DNA of 64,000 nucleotides. Origin: Flavobacterium frigidarium DSM 17623 (lineage in GTDB: Bacteria; Bacteroidota; Bacteroidia; Flavobacteriales; Flavobacteriaceae). The stretch is from NCBI RefSeq assembly GCF_000425505.1, contig NZ_KE384392.1:226973-290972 (forward strand), read 5' to 3'. A model generated the notes under the pieces. That model worked only from the letters and a program-made list of their open reading frames with translations. It did not search any database and had not been told where the DNA came from. Made by a program: the position numbers and the translations under genes. Positions 34,509-46,571 of this stretch are shown one piece after another. Every line of letters begins with the position of its first letter. Position 1 is the stretch's first letter.

Positions 34509-34595
34509 CGTGAAGTAAATATATACATTAACATGATGATGAAGTTATGCAATTTAAAGCTTACTTTATAAAACTATAAGATTATATAGTTGATT

Positions 34596-35903
34596 TTAAT
34601 TAAAGTCATCATTAATAGTAACATTTGATTTTTTTTGCAAATGAGCGTACTTATTACCCGTGAACTCTTCGAAAACCTCTAATTCGAATTCACTTGTAAT
34701 CGTCAATAAATGATCAAAAATATCAGAAATTATGTTTTCGTATTTTAACCAATCCTTCTCTGAACTAAAGCAGTAAATCTCTAGTGGTAACCCTTTAGAA
34801 GTCGCTTCTAATTGTCGCACCATAATCATCATGTCTTTATTAATATGTGGATTTGCGGTGATGTATTTCTCAGCATAAATTCTAAAAACACCCACGTTGC
34901 TTAATCTTCTTATTGTTGCTGGGGTTTCTTCATTTTCTGCTAATTCTGTGTTGTATTTATTGACTGCAGTTGTTTGATCATTGATATAAGATTTAATTAA
35001 CTTGTAAGAACGAAACTTATCTAACATTTGTTCGTCACAAAATTTAAAACTGCTTACTTTTAAATAAATGGCTCTTTTAATTCGTCGACCTCCTGAATTG
35101 CTCATTCCACGCCAGTTTTTGAAAGAATCTGTAATGAAAGCGTATGTGGGAATAGTAGTGATTGTTTTATCCCAGTTCTGAACTTTTACTGTGTTTAAGT
35201 TAATAGACAGAACATCACCATCTGCATCAAATTTCGGCATCGAAATCCAATCTCCCACGCGCACCATGTCATAAACAGACATTTGTACACTGGCAACAAA
35301 ACCTAGGATCGTATCTTTAAAAATCAGTAGTAAAATAGCAGTCATGGCTCCCATGGCGCCAAGAAAGTAAAACGGACTTTTTCCTAAAATTAAGGAGAGT
35401 ACTAATATTAAACCAACGAAGTAGACCACAATTTTCAAGACTTGAATATAGGTGGTAATTGGTTTGTCTCGAAGCCCTTTTGTACCAGATAAGATTACTC
35501 CAAATACAGATAAAAGATTTAGAAGCGACCTGAAGATTACGATGATTATAAAAACATTCGAAAGTAAAATTACATACTTGATAAGCGAAGGAAAATCCCC
35601 AAAAATATAAGGTGCCGCTAGGACAATAATGAAGGCAGGCACGAGATAAGCAATTTTTTCGAAAACCTTCTTTTCCACTAGAATATCATCCCATGTTGCC
35701 TTTGTTTTTAAAATGAATTTGTTGACTAAACTTACTACAAAATATTTAGTTACAAAGTAAGCGATCATGCTTACAATAAAAAGTACAGCTATGAGTGTTA
35801 GTAGTTTTAAGTAGAGCGCTAAGGTAGTATCGAGTCCAAAATCATTGATAAAAAGATTATCTAACCAATCTGCAATATTGTATTTATTTTCTAGTTCTTT
35901 CAT
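34596..35903 (-). CDS. MscS-family mechanosensitive channel (YbdG-like)
   Basis: From the ATG at 35903 the protein has 435 residues. Five hydrophobic helices come first, then the MscS beta domain with VGDWISMPKFDADGDVLSINL, NWDKTITTIPTYAF and NWRGMSNSGGRRIKRAI. The last segments match YbdG-type channels, which protect against moderate osmotic downshock. The frame can start 21 codons earlier at a TTG, but that extension has no conserved character, so the ATG is preferred. It lies upstream of the type III PKS cluster on the same strand, with an 87-base gap. Confidence 0.9.
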   Translation of the reverse strand: MKELENKYNIADWLDNLFINDFGLDTTLALYLKLLTLIAVLFIVSMIAYFVTKYFVVSLVNKFILKTKATWDDILVEKKVFEKIAYLVPAFIIVLAAPYIFGDFPSLIKYVILLSNVFIIIVIFRSLLNLLSVFGVILSGTKGLRDKPITTYIQVLKIVVYFVGLILVLSLILGKSPFYFLGAMGAMTAILLLIFKDTILGFVASVQMSVYDMVRVGDWISMPKFDADGDVLSINLNTVKVQNWDKTITTIPTYAFITDSFKNWRGMSNSGGRRIKRAIYLKVSSFKFCDEQMLDKFRSYKLIKSYINDQTTAVNKYNTELAENEETPATIRRLSNVGVFRIYAEKYITANPHINKDMMIMVRQLEATSKGLPLEIYCFSSEKDWLKYENIISDIFDHLLTITSEFELEVFEEFTGNKYAHLQKKSNVTINDDFN

Positions 35904-36025
35904 TATAAAATAAGCATTAAATGTAAATATAGCATTCCTAATAGGACTAGTCGAAGACTCGCTCAAAGATTATAATAGGATTAACAAACGAACGCTTGAT
36001 AATTATGAAATAGCAATAAAAATAA

Positions 36026-36055
36026 ATGCCCTTTCAATTTAAATTGAAAGGGCAT
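36026..36055 (-). terminator. Terminator after acetyl-CoA synthetase
   Basis: A perfect 30-base palindrome (ATGCCCTTTCAATTT and its complement) is followed on the minus strand by ATTTATTTTTATTG. It lies 21 bases past the acs stop. Confidence 0.85.
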
Positions 36056-36076
36056 TATAAAGACAATTTTAAAATA

Positions 36077-37984
36077 TTATTTAGAACCTTCTTTTATATG
36101 TTCGATAATTTCGGGATTCAGTAAAGTCGAGGTATCACCAAAATTAGAGAAGTCACCTTCGGCAATTTTGCGAAGAATTCTACGCATGATTTTACCCGAC
36201 CTCGTTTTAGGTAAACCATCAACAAATTGAATTTTATCAAGTTTGGCGATAGGACCTACGTGGTCAGATATGTGCTGGTTAATCTCTTTAAATAAGTTTT
36301 CTTTATTTCTAATTTCTCCTGTTTCTTTAAGAATCACATAGCCATAAAGTGCTTTACCCTTAACGTCATGAGGGAAACCTACAATTGCACTTTCTGCAAC
36401 AGCTGGATGTTCGTTTATCGCATCTTCAATTGGAGCAGTACCTAAATTGTGTCCAGATACTATAACAACATCATCAACACGACCGGTAATACGGTAATAC
36501 CCTACTTCATCTCTCAAAGCACCATCTCCAGTAAAGAATTTACCTGGAAAAGCCGAAAAATAAGTGTCGATATATCGCTTGTGGTCTCCCCAAATTGTAC
36601 GTGCAATACCTGGCCAAGGAAACTTAATACAAAGACTTCCTACTACTTGATTCCCCTCAATCTCATTGCGTTTTTCATCCATTAAAACGGGTTGAATTCC
36701 AGGCAATGGTAAAGTTGCATACGTGGGTTTTGTAGGAGTTACAAAAGCTAGTGGTGAAATCATGATTCCTCCAGTTTCGGTTTGCCACCAAGTATCAACA
36801 ACGGGACATTTTTTTGCACCAACATGGTCATTATACCAGTGCCAAGCCTCTTCATTGATGGGCTCACCAACGGAACCAATAACCTTCAATGATTTTAAGG
36901 CGTATTTATTAATATACTCTAAATTTTCTTTAGCTAAAGCTCTAATAGCTGTAGGTGCTGTATAAAACTGTGTGATTTTGTGTTTTTCGATAATTTGCCA
37001 AAAACGACTGAAGTCGGGATACGATGGAACACCTTCAAAAATTACTGTAGTAGCACCATTTAATAAAGGACCGTAAACAATATAAGAGTGTCCTGTGATC
37101 CATCCGATATCAGCGGTACACCAGAAAACATCTGTTTCCTCGTAAGCAAAAACATTTTTAAACGTGTAGGCACTTTGTACCATGTAACCTGCAGTAGTAT
37201 GTACCATTCCTTTTGGTTTCCCTGTAGATCCAGAAGTGTATAATATAAACAAAGGATCTTCTGCATCCATGATTTCAGCAATTGAATTATCTGATGCTTC
37301 ATCTAATAAAGGCTGCATCCATTGATCCCTGCCTTCCTTCATGTTAACCTGTGTATTGGTTCTTTTTACCACCAATATTTTTTCGACAGAATCACATTTT
37401 TCTAGTGCTTCGTCAATAATTTCTTTTAATGCTATTGTCTTGCTTCCGCGAAAGCCACCATCAGCAGTAATAACCATCTTGCAACCGCTATCTGTGATTC
37501 GATTGCTAACTGCATCTGCAGAAAAACCAGCAAAAATAACCGAGTGAATCGCTCCTATCCTAGCACATGCCAACAATGCCACAGCTAATTCTGGTATCAT
37601 TGGTAAATAAATACAGACACGATCACCTTTAGCAATTCCTTGATCACGCAAAACATTGGCCATTTTACAAACTCTTTGATGCAAATCATTATACGTAATA
37701 TGAAGAGCTTCTTCCTCCGGATTATTTGGCTCAAAAATAATAGCCGTTTTGTCGCCTCTTTTATTCAAGTGACGATCGATTGCATTTTTAGTGATATTTA
37801 ATTTGGCTTCAGTAAACCATTTTATATCCCCTTCAGCCATATTAAAATCGACAACCTTATCCCATTGCTGGTACCAAGTAAAATTTTCTTCGGCGATTTT
37901 TCCCCAAAATTTTCTTGGTTCTCGAACAGATTTGTTATAATGTTTGAAATATTGTTCTAGATTGTCAACTTTGTAGTAACTCAT
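36077..37984 (-). CDS. acs: Acetyl-CoA synthetase
   Basis: This 635-residue enzyme activates acetate with ATP and CoA through acetyl-AMP. It has the full set: YYKVDNLEQYFKHYNKS start, phosphate loop YTSGSTGKPKGMVHTT, DTWWQTETGG, GDGALRDEVGYY, GRVDDVV and the C-terminal Lys motif GLPKTRSGKIMRR, where the Lys is the known acetylation site. Length agrees with Acs. It is monocistronic, with a terminator after it. The CBS/DUF294-exonuclease pair often found near acs lies about 8 kb away, beyond the PKS cluster. Confidence 0.96.
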   Translation of the reverse strand: MSYYKVDNLEQYFKHYNKSVREPRKFWGKIAEENFTWYQQWDKVVDFNMAEGDIKWFTEAKLNITKNAIDRHLNKRGDKTAIIFEPNNPEEEALHITYNDLHQRVCKMANVLRDQGIAKGDRVCIYLPMIPELAVALLACARIGAIHSVIFAGFSADAVSNRITDSGCKMVITADGGFRGSKTIALKEIIDEALEKCDSVEKILVVKRTNTQVNMKEGRDQWMQPLLDEASDNSIAEIMDAEDPLFILYTSGSTGKPKGMVHTTAGYMVQSAYTFKNVFAYEETDVFWCTADIGWITGHSYIVYGPLLNGATTVIFEGVPSYPDFSRFWQIIEKHKITQFYTAPTAIRALAKENLEYINKYALKSLKVIGSVGEPINEEAWHWYNDHVGAKKCPVVDTWWQTETGGIMISPLAFVTPTKPTYATLPLPGIQPVLMDEKRNEIEGNQVVGSLCIKFPWPGIARTIWGDHKRYIDTYFSAFPGKFFTGDGALRDEVGYYRITGRVDDVVIVSGHNLGTAPIEDAINEHPAVAESAIVGFPHDVKGKALYGYVILKETGEIRNKENLFKEINQHISDHVGPIAKLDKIQFVDGLPKTRSGKIMRRILRKIAEGDFSNFGDTSTLLNPEIIEHIKEGSK

Positions 37985-38140
37985 GCTTTTTTAATTTTTT
38001 ATAAATGTATTAAAACTCTCTGTATTGCTAAAACAATTTTAACCATTAATTCCTACGAAATCATATGTAATTATTAATATAAAGCACGATAAATTAGGAA
38101 TGCATTAAAATCAGCAGATTTTTAATACAGCTACAATAAA

Positions 38141-38175
38141 AAAGAGGTGATACAGCATAGCCATTTCACCTCTTT
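38141..38175 (-). terminator. Likely distal terminator of the branched-chain amino acid operon
   Basis: AAAGAGGTGA pairs with TCACCTCTTT around a 15-base loop. On the minus strand it is followed by TTTTTTATTG. It is about 330 bases beyond the ilvC stop. Confidence 0.65.
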
Positions 38176-38505
38176 ACTTAATAATTATTCAAACCAATAA
38201 ATAAAAATTAAAACAAAAAATAACAATTTTAAACCTCTAAACCATGTATATGACTTAGAGGATTAAATTGTATTTTTAACATAAGATCTCTCTGCATTAT
38301 ATAATCTTGTAACAAATTAAAAAAATATACATCCTTAAATTTAAAAGGAATTACTTCACTTAGTTATTGTATTAACTAAGTGAATGTAATGAGCGGTCAT
38401 ATGCATTTTAATTTTTATGCGATGTTGTTTACTAATCCAAAATACAGAAAACAATGCATTTATACCGATTTAAACACACTGTTGTGTGGCAATTCCCTCT
38501 AATTA
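38176..38505. other. Non-coding stretch after ilvC with hairpins
   Basis: No gene is seen. A hairpin CCTCTAA/TTAGAGG lies near 38234-38261. A perfect 12-bp inverted repeat with a 6-base loop, TTCACTTAGTTA and TAACTAAGTGAA, occupies 38355-38384. No T-run follows the latter, so it is more likely an operator or RNA-stabilising stem than a terminator. Confidence 0.5.
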
Positions 38506-39975
38506 TTATCCTATTTTTTTCATTGCAGTCATTGATGTACGCAACCACTCTCCCACTTGCTCGATTGGGTGTACTCTAATACTTTTATTCACGGCAATTA
38601 ATACGGCATTATCAACATTATTTGACGTTGAGAATGGCTTACCAATGATATTTGTATCTACCGATTTCATGAATTCTGTTAATAATGGCTTGCACGCATG
38701 ATCAAACAAGTAACAACCATACTCTGCTGTATCAGAAATAATTCTGTTCATTTCGTACAATTTTTTTCTAGCTACTGTATTGGCAATCAAAGGCAATTCG
38801 TGTAACGATTCATAATATGCAGACTCTTCAATAATTCCAGACTCAGTCATTGTTTCAAAAGCTAATTCCACACCAGCTTTTACCATTGCAATCATCAAGA
38901 TACCATTGTCAAAATATTCTTGTTCCGAAATAGCTGCTTCTTGTGGCGCTGTTTTTTCGAAATTAGTTTCAGCAGTAGCGGCTCTCCAAGTCAATAAGTT
39001 TACATCGTCATTATCCCAGTCAATCATCATGTTTTTTGAAAATTCACCTGAGATGATATCATCCATGTGTTTTTGAAATAACGGACGCATAATATCTTTT
39101 AATTCATCAGCTAGTCTGTATGCTTCTACCTTTGATGGATTAGACAGACGATCCATCATATTAGTGATACCACCATGTTTCAAGGCTTCTGTTACAGTTT
39201 CCCAACCGTACTGAATTAATTTTGAAGCATATCCTGGTTCGATACCTTTCTCCACCATTTTATCAAAACACAAGATAGAGCCTGTTTGCAACATTCCGCA
39301 AAGAATGGTTTGCTCTCCCATTAAATCTGATTTTACTTCAGCTACAAATGATGAGTTTAACACCCCTGCTTTGTGTCCTCCTGTTGCAACAGCATAAGCT
39401 TTTGCTTGAGCAAAACCTTCCTCATTAGGGTCATTTTCAGGGTGAACAGCAATTAATGTAGGCACACCAAAACCTCTTTTATATTCCTCACGAACTTCTG
39501 ATCCTGGACATTTAGGAGCACACATAATAACTGTGATATCCTTACGTATCTGCATTCCTTCTTCAACGATATTAAAACCATGAGAATAAGCAAGTGTTGA
39601 TCCTTTTTTCATTAAAGGCATAATTGCAGTAACTACTGCAGTATGTTGTTTATCTGGCGTTAGGTTACAAACTAAATCTGCTGTAGGAATTAATTCTTGA
39701 TAAGTTCCTACTTTAAAACCATTGTCTGCGGCATTCATATAAGAAGCTCTCTTTTGATCAATTGCCTCTTGTCTCAATGCATAAGAAATATCTAAACCAG
39801 AATCTCTCATGTTCAATCCTTGATTCAAACCTTGAGCTCCACAACCTACAATTACTACTTTTTTACCTTTTAAAGCCGCGATTCCATCAGCAAATTCTGA
39901 TTGATCCATGAATTCGCAAACGCCTAATTGTTCTAATTGTAATCTAAGTGGTAATGAATTGAAATAATTTGCCAT
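38506..39975 (-). CDS. ilvC: Ketol-acid reductoisomerase, class II
   Basis: This 489-residue enzyme converts acetolactate or acetohydroxybutyrate to the dihydroxy acids of valine and isoleucine synthesis using NADPH. It has the Rossmann segment [19 protein letters not shown] followed by [17 protein letters not shown], and the duplicated C-terminal helical domain ([14 protein letters not shown], later [22 protein letters not shown]) that marks the long class II form (about 490 residues, against about 330 in class I). It is the last gene of the operon, ten bases after ilvN. Confidence 0.97.
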   Translation of the reverse strand: MANYFNSLPLRLQLEQLGVCEFMDQSEFADGIAALKGKKVVIVGCGAQGLNQGLNMRDSGLDISYALRQEAIDQKRASYMNAADNGFKVGTYQELIPTADLVCNLTPDKQHTAVVTAIMPLMKKGSTLAYSHGFNIVEEGMQIRKDITVIMCAPKCPGSEVREEYKRGFGVPTLIAVHPENDPNEEGFAQAKAYAVATGGHKAGVLNSSFVAEVKSDLMGEQTILCGMLQTGSILCFDKMVEKGIEPGYASKLIQYGWETVTEALKHGGITNMMDRLSNPSKVEAYRLADELKDIMRPLFQKHMDDIISGEFSKNMMIDWDNDDVNLLTWRAATAETNFEKTAPQEAAISEQEYFDNGILMIAMVKAGVELAFETMTESGIIEESAYYESLHELPLIANTVARKKLYEMNRIISDTAEYGCYLFDHACKPLLTEFMKSVDTNIIGKPFSTSNNVDNAVLIAVNKSIRVHPIEQVGEWLRTSMTAMKKIG

Positions 39976-39985
39976 TTTTATATTT

Positions 39986-40513
39986 TTAATTTTGTTTTAG
40001 TTCTTCTAATAATGCTGAAATTTCCATTTTTTCTTTCGAAATAGAAATTCTTCCTGAGCGTACAAACTGCATGATTCCGTACGGTTTTAGTTTCGAATAC
40101 AGCTCTTCTATTTCTGATCTTTTTCCTGATTTTGAAATCACAAAAAAGTCTCTTGCTACAGTAACAATTTCTGAATTACTTTCTTTGATAATATTTTGAA
40201 TTTGTCTTTCATCAAAAAGCAGACTTGATTCAATTTTGAAAAGGGCATTTTCTAGAAAGATTGTTTCTTCGTCTACATGATAGAAAGCTTTAATAACCTC
40301 AATTTGCTTTTCTATTTGACCTACAATGTTTTGCACCCATTTTTCAGTGGTATCCACAACTATTATAAATCTTGAAACAGTCTCAATCTCTGATTCTGAA
40401 ACATTTAAACTCAATATATTAATGTGACGCTTCAAGAATATTCCTGATATCCTGTTAAGCAGTCCTACGTTGTTTTCTGAATAAACAGAAATCGTGAATG
40501 TTTTATTTTCCAT
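39986..40513 (-). CDS. ilvN: Acetolactate synthase small (regulatory) subunit
   Basis: This 175-residue protein has an N-terminal ACT domain ([36 protein letters not shown]) and a C-terminal ALS_ss domain ([16 protein letters not shown]). It binds the catalytic subunit IlvB and gives valine feedback control. The ATG at 40513 (MENKTFTIS) is preferred over a TTG five codons upstream. It lies between ilvB (upstream, about 97 bases) and ilvC (ten bases) in one operon. Confidence 0.95.
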   Translation of the reverse strand: MENKTFTISVYSENNVGLLNRISGIFLKRHINILSLNVSESEIETVSRFIIVVDTTEKWVQNIVGQIEKQIEVIKAFYHVDEETIFLENALFKIESSLLFDERQIQNIIKESNSEIVTVARDFFVISKSGKRSEIEELYSKLKPYGIMQFVRSGRISISKEKMEISALLEELKQN

Positions 40514-40609
40514 TTTTTTTATGTTCAAAGCTTTTATGTTTAATGTTTAAAGTTGGCCAACATCCATTTTCAATTGACTTTACTTTTATACCTTAAACTT
40601 TAAACTACA

Positions 40610-42307
40610 TTAAGACAAACGAATGTCTGAAACTGATGCTCCTGTAGGTATCATTGGGAATACATTATTTTCTTTTTCGACCATTACTTCAAGAAAGTAA
40701 GACTCTTTTGAAGCCAACATTTCAGCAACTGCAGCGTCTAGATCTTCCCGTTTTGTTACCTTTTTTGCTTTGATATAATAACCTTCTGCAATAGCTGTAA
40801 AATTAGGGTTAGTCATTTCTGTAGAAGCATATCTTCTGTCAAAAAACAACTCCTGCCACTGACGTACCATTCCTAAGAATTCGTTATTTAAGACTACTAT
40901 TTTTACCGGTACTTTTGTTTGAAAAATAGTTCCTAGTTCTTGAATTGTCATCTGGAAACCACCATCTCCAATAATAGCAACTACTTCGCGATCTGGCATT
41001 CCCATTTTAGCTCCAATTGCTGCTGGTAAAGCAAATCCCATTGTTCCTAAACCTCCAGAAGTAACATTACTTTTAGATTGATTGAATTTAGAATAACGGC
41101 AAGTGAACATTTGGTGCTGACCTACATCAGAAACCATGATAGCATCTCCTTTTGAATGTTTGTTAATCATTTCGATAGTTTCACCCATTGAAATTCCTTT
41201 ACCATTTGTAGGAGCGAGCTCTTCATTAATTACTTTTTCGCATTCAATTTTATATAATTCCTTAAATTTAGTATGCCAGTCATCATGAGATTTATTTGCG
41301 ATGAGAGGTAGAATTGCTTCAAGAGATTCTTTTACGTCTCCTAGTACTGCTACTTCTGTTTTAACATTTTTATCAATTTCAGCTGGATCAATATCAAAGT
41401 GAATCACTTTTGCTTGCTTCGCGTAGGTTTCTAAATTTCCTGTAACACGATCATCAAATCGCATTCCTAAAGCAATTAAAACATCACACTCATTAGTCAT
41501 GATATTAGGTGCATAATTTCCGTGCATCCCTAACATTCCCACATTTAGAGGGTGGTCTGTAGGTAATGCAGATAATCCTAAAATAGTCCAAGCGGCAGGA
41601 ATTCCTGTTTTTTCAACAAATGCTTTAAACAACTCTTCAGCTTTACCAAGGATAATACCTTGTCCAAAAACAATTAGGGGTTTTTTAGCATTGTTGATAA
41701 TCGCGGCAGCCTCTTCAACTTTTTTTAATTTTAATTTTGGAACAGCAACATAACTTCTAATGGCTGTACATTTTTCATACGAGAAATCAAGCAAATCAAA
41801 TTGTGCATTCTTAGTAATATCTACTAATACTGGACCTGGACGACCTGATCTTGCAATGTAAAAAGCTTTGGCCATGATTTCTGGAATCTCTGAAGCTTCT
41901 GTAATTTGGTAATTCCATTTAGTCACCGGAGTCGAAATGCCAATGATATCAGTTTCTTGAAAAGCATCTGAGCCAAGCAAGTGTTTTCCAACTTGTCCTG
42001 TGATACAAACCATAGGTGTTGAATCAATTTGTGCATCTGCAATTCCTGTAACTAGATTAGTTGCCCCCGGTCCCGAAGTTGCTATTGCCACACCCACTTT
42101 TCCTGTTGCTCTTGCAAATCCTTGTGCGGCGTGTGTTGCACCTTGTTCGTGACGAACTAATACATGATGTAATTCGTCTTTAAACTTATATAATTCATCG
42201 TAGACTGGCATGATGGCGCCACCAGGGTAGCCGTAAACCAAATCTACTCCTTCTGCTAATAGACATCTAATAACGGCTTCTGCGCCTGATATTTTATTTG
42301 TTTCCAT
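40610..42307 (-). CDS. ilvB: Acetolactate synthase large subunit
   Basis: This 565-residue thiamine-diphosphate enzyme has the catalytic Glu region GAIMPVYDELYKF (YGYPGG start), HEQGATHAAQGFARATG, GPGATNLVTGIADA, the central domain (FGQGIILGK) and the C-terminal cofactor motif IIGDGGFQMTIQEL with NNEFLGMVRQWQELF. It makes acetolactate from two pyruvates (valine, leucine) or acetohydroxybutyrate (isoleucine). It works with IlvN encoded directly downstream and lies 40 bases after ilvD. Confidence 0.97.
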   Translation of the reverse strand: METNKISGAEAVIRCLLAEGVDLVYGYPGGAIMPVYDELYKFKDELHHVLVRHEQGATHAAQGFARATGKVGVAIATSGPGATNLVTGIADAQIDSTPMVCITGQVGKHLLGSDAFQETDIIGISTPVTKWNYQITEASEIPEIMAKAFYIARSGRPGPVLVDITKNAQFDLLDFSYEKCTAIRSYVAVPKLKLKKVEEAAAIINNAKKPLIVFGQGIILGKAEELFKAFVEKTGIPAAWTILGLSALPTDHPLNVGMLGMHGNYAPNIMTNECDVLIALGMRFDDRVTGNLETYAKQAKVIHFDIDPAEIDKNVKTEVAVLGDVKESLEAILPLIANKSHDDWHTKFKELYKIECEKVINEELAPTNGKGISMGETIEMINKHSKGDAIMVSDVGQHQMFTCRYSKFNQSKSNVTSGGLGTMGFALPAAIGAKMGMPDREVVAIIGDGGFQMTIQELGTIFQTKVPVKIVVLNNEFLGMVRQWQELFFDRRYASTEMTNPNFTAIAEGYYIKAKKVTKREDLDAAVAEMLASKESYFLEVMVEKENNVFPMIPTGASVSDIRLS

Positions 42308-42347
42308 CGGATATAATTTATTCGCATTGAGACTAACGCTCTTTGCT

Positions 42348-44021
42348 TTATTTGTCAGTTACACATCCCGTAGATGCGCTTGATACTGAACGAATGTATT
42401 TTAGTAAAACTCCTTTTTTAATACTCGATTCGGGTTGCACCCATTTTGCTTTTCTTGCAGCAAACTCTTCGTCAGAAATTTTTAAGTTAATAGTGTTTTT
42501 GACTGCATCGATAGTGATGATATCACCATTTTCAACTAGTGCAATTCCACCTCCATCAAAAGCTTCTGGCGTTACGTGACCAACAACAAAGCCATGTGAA
42601 CCACCAGAGAATCTACCATCAGTGATCAAAGCGACACTTTTTCCTAAACCTGCACCCATAATCGCTGATGTTGGTTTAAGCATTTCAGGCATTCCTGGCC
42701 CACCTTTAGGTCCACAGTATCTAATGACGACTACATTACCTGGTTTTACCTCTCCAGCACGAACGCCTTTAATTACATCATGTTCGTTTTCAAAAACGAT
42801 AGCATCTCCTTCAAAATATTCTCCTTCATTACCACTAATTTTAGCAACACAACCTTCTTCGGCTAGATTACCATAAAGTATTTGTATATTACCTGTTGCT
42901 TTTAATGCTTTTTGGATTTCGTGAATAACCTCTTGTCCATCGTTTAAGTCAGGAACAGCAGCTAAGTTTTCAGCTAATGTTTTACCAGTTACAGTCAAGC
43001 AATTTCCGTGAAGAAGTCCTTCTTTTAATAAATATTTCATCACTCCTGGAACGCCACCTACTTCATGTAAATCTTCCATTAGATACTTTCCACTAGGTTT
43101 TAAATCAGCTAGTAATGGTGTTTTGTCACTAATGTCTTGGAAATCTTTTAATGTGATTTCGATATCAACAGAATGTGCCATTGCAATTAAATGCATCACC
43201 GCATTTGTAGATCCTCCTAAAACAGCCACCATGGTGATCGCATTCTCAAATGCTTCACGAGTCATTATATCTCGAGGTTTGATATCTTTTTCTAACAATA
43301 TTCTAATTGCTTTTCCAGCATCAATACATTCTTGTTTTTTCTCTTGGCTTAAAGCTGGGTTTGACGAACTGTAAGGCAGACTCATTCCTAAAGCTTCAAT
43401 TGCTGATGACATGGTGTTAGCAGTGTACATTCCTCCACAAGCACCGGCACCTGGACAAGCGTTTTTAATAACACCTTTGAAATCCTCTGGTTCGATAGTA
43501 TTGCTGAATTTTTTTCCTAATGCTTCAAACGCAGAAACAATATTTAGAGATTCTCCTTTCCATTTACCAGAATGAATTGTTCCTCCATAAACCATAATCG
43601 ATGGGCGATTTACTCTACCCATCGCAATTACAGATCCTGGCATATTCTTGTCGCAACCTGGAACGGCTATTAGTCCATCATACCATTGTGCTCCCATAAC
43701 TGTTTCGATAGAATCAGCGATTACGTCTCTCGATACTAGTGAAAAACGCATTCCATCAGTCCCATTCGAAATTCCATCACTTACACCCACAGTATTAAAA
43801 ATTAGACCAACAAGATCTTCTTTCCATACTCCTTTTTTAATATCCTTGGCTAGATCGTTCAAGTGCATGTTGCAGGTATTCCCTTCGTAACCCATACTTA
43901 CAATCCCTACTTGCGCTTTTTTAAGATCTTCTTCTGTTAATCCTATTCCGTACAACATCGCTTGTGCTGCCGGTTGCGTTTCGTCTTGGGTGATGGTTTT
44001 ACTATATTTATTTAATTCCAT
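42348..44021 (-). CDS. ilvD: Dihydroxy-acid dehydratase
   Basis: This 557-residue iron-sulfur enzyme dehydrates the dihydroxy acids to 2-oxo acids. The cluster cysteines are visible in [15 protein letters not shown] and [19 protein letters not shown], with a third in [13 protein letters not shown] near the N-terminus. The C-terminal domain has [19 protein letters not shown]. Length agrees with IlvD. It lies 41 bases after leuB and 40 bases before ilvB on the same strand, consistent with one operon. Confidence 0.97.
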   Translation of the reverse strand: MELNKYSKTITQDETQPAAQAMLYGIGLTEEDLKKAQVGIVSMGYEGNTCNMHLNDLAKDIKKGVWKEDLVGLIFNTVGVSDGISNGTDGMRFSLVSRDVIADSIETVMGAQWYDGLIAVPGCDKNMPGSVIAMGRVNRPSIMVYGGTIHSGKWKGESLNIVSAFEALGKKFSNTIEPEDFKGVIKNACPGAGACGGMYTANTMSSAIEALGMSLPYSSSNPALSQEKKQECIDAGKAIRILLEKDIKPRDIMTREAFENAITMVAVLGGSTNAVMHLIAMAHSVDIEITLKDFQDISDKTPLLADLKPSGKYLMEDLHEVGGVPGVMKYLLKEGLLHGNCLTVTGKTLAENLAAVPDLNDGQEVIHEIQKALKATGNIQILYGNLAEEGCVAKISGNEGEYFEGDAIVFENEHDVIKGVRAGEVKPGNVVVIRYCGPKGGPGMPEMLKPTSAIMGAGLGKSVALITDGRFSGGSHGFVVGHVTPEAFDGGGIALVENGDIITIDAVKNTINLKISDEEFAARKAKWVQPESSIKKGVLLKYIRSVSSASTGCVTDK

Positions 44022-44062
44022 TATATGTATTTCTTGCTGTATTTTTAATTTATTTTTTTAAT

Positions 44063-45187
44063 CTAAACGATAGTTGACTGTCCGATGTGTACATTATCAT
44101 TATTGAAGTACATCAAATCATCTTTGTTCAAAATAAAGTTGGAAACAAACTCCCCTACTTCATTAGTTCCAAAACTAGTTCCAGGATTTAAATCCAAGGT
44201 CACTACATTGTATTCAATCGCTTTTTCAATTGCTTCGTGAACTAATTTTGCTTCTTCGGTCAAGCCGAAATGTTCTAATAACATAGCTGCTGAAACGATT
44301 GAAGCTATAGGATTTGCAATATTTTTCCCTTTAGCCTGCGGAAACGATTTATGAATTGGTTCGAATAGTGCTTTTTTAGTACCAAAAGATGCTGAAGCCA
44401 ATAATCCTATTGATCCCGTGATTGCACTTGCCTCATCAGAAAGAATATCTCCAAAAAGATTTTCAGTTAGAATAACATCAAATTGTCTCGGATTAAGAAC
44501 TAATTGCATTGCTGCGGTATCCACAAAAAGAAAATTCAATTCTACATCTGGATAATCATAAGCCACTTTTTGCACTACATTTCGCCATAACCTAGAAGTT
44601 TCAAGAACATTGGCTTTGTCCACCATAGTAACTTTATTTCTTCTTTTTTGAGCTGCTTGAAATGCCAAGTGTGTAATTCTTGTAATTTCTTCCTCTGAGT
44701 ATTCACATACATCAGTGGCTTTGTTTTTTTCGTCGTTTAAACTTTTATCACTAAAATATATTCCCCCTGTTAATTCTCTAAAAATGATAAAGTCGGTACC
44801 TTCGATAATCTCTCTTTTCAAAGGCGACGAATGCATTAATGTTGCATAGGTCTTAATTGGTCTTTTATTAGCAAAAAGCCCTAATTCTTTTCTTAATTTT
44901 AAAACTGCTTGTGATGGACGTTTTTGTGCATCTGGATTGTTATCGTATTTTGGATCTCCATCTCCTACAGTTCCTAGTAAAACTACATCTGTATTTAAAC
45001 AAAGATTCAATGTTTGCTCAGGCAATGCTGTACCTGTTTTATCAATAGCGACAGCACCAATTAAGGCATCTTCAAAAATAAACTCGTGATCAAACATCAC
45101 GCTAATGGCATACAATGCTTTTTTGGCTTGTAAAACTACTTCGGGTCCTATTCCGTCTCCTGGTAAAACTGCTATCTTTAAATTCAT
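44063..45187 (-). CDS. leuB: 3-isopropylmalate dehydrogenase
   Basis: This 374-residue NAD-dependent decarboxylating dehydrogenase is in the leucine pathway. Motifs are IAVLPGDGIGPEVV, RPIKTYATLMHSSPLK, FRELTGGIYF, the catalytic VDKANVLETSRLWR and the metal-binding NLFGDILSDEASAITGS. About 15 residues at the C-terminus (after the usual end) look like an extension ending in HIGQSTIV. It follows leuA by 66 bases and precedes ilvD by 41. Confidence 0.95.
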   Translation of the reverse strand: MNLKIAVLPGDGIGPEVVLQAKKALYAISVMFDHEFIFEDALIGAVAIDKTGTALPEQTLNLCLNTDVVLLGTVGDGDPKYDNNPDAQKRPSQAVLKLRKELGLFANKRPIKTYATLMHSSPLKREIIEGTDFIIFRELTGGIYFSDKSLNDEKNKATDVCEYSEEEITRITHLAFQAAQKRRNKVTMVDKANVLETSRLWRNVVQKVAYDYPDVELNFLFVDTAAMQLVLNPRQFDVILTENLFGDILSDEASAITGSIGLLASASFGTKKALFEPIHKSFPQAKGKNIANPIASIVSAAMLLEHFGLTEEAKLVHEAIEKAIEYNVVTLDLNPGTSFGTNEVGEFVSNFILNKDDLMYFNNDNVHIGQSTIV

Positions 45188-45253
45188 ATCTCTCGCTATT
45201 AATAATCAATTAGAAAAAATAATTAGTTGTGTTATTTGGTCTAATGCAAACAG

Positions 45254-46423
<1,170 letters not shown>

Positions 46424-46452
46424 TTATTTAATGTAATTTCACATTTCAATAA

Positions 46453-46460
46453 CAAAGTTA
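46453..46460 (-). promoter_or_regulatory. -7 promoter box of the leu-ilv operon
   Basis: On the minus strand TAACTTTG fits TAnnTTTG and lies 30 bases before the leuA ATG. A TTTG further upstream gives too long a spacer (24 bases) to be a sure -33 box. Confidence 0.55.
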
Positions 46461-46571
46461 GATTTGATTCCCTCATTATAAAACCAAATCCTACGAAATA
46501 TACTGCTCATAAAGCAAACTATAAAGATATAAGTTATTGATTACCAATTATTTAAGCTTTACTATTTTACA

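Noticed and set aside
35904-35966. TTG-started N-terminal extension of the MscS gene
   Set aside because: The 21 residues have no family character and an ATG with good spacing follows.
46461-46540. Leader-peptide attenuator before leuA
   Set aside because: A short minus-strand frame exists here but lies upstream of the -7 box and has no run of Leu, Ile or Val codons.
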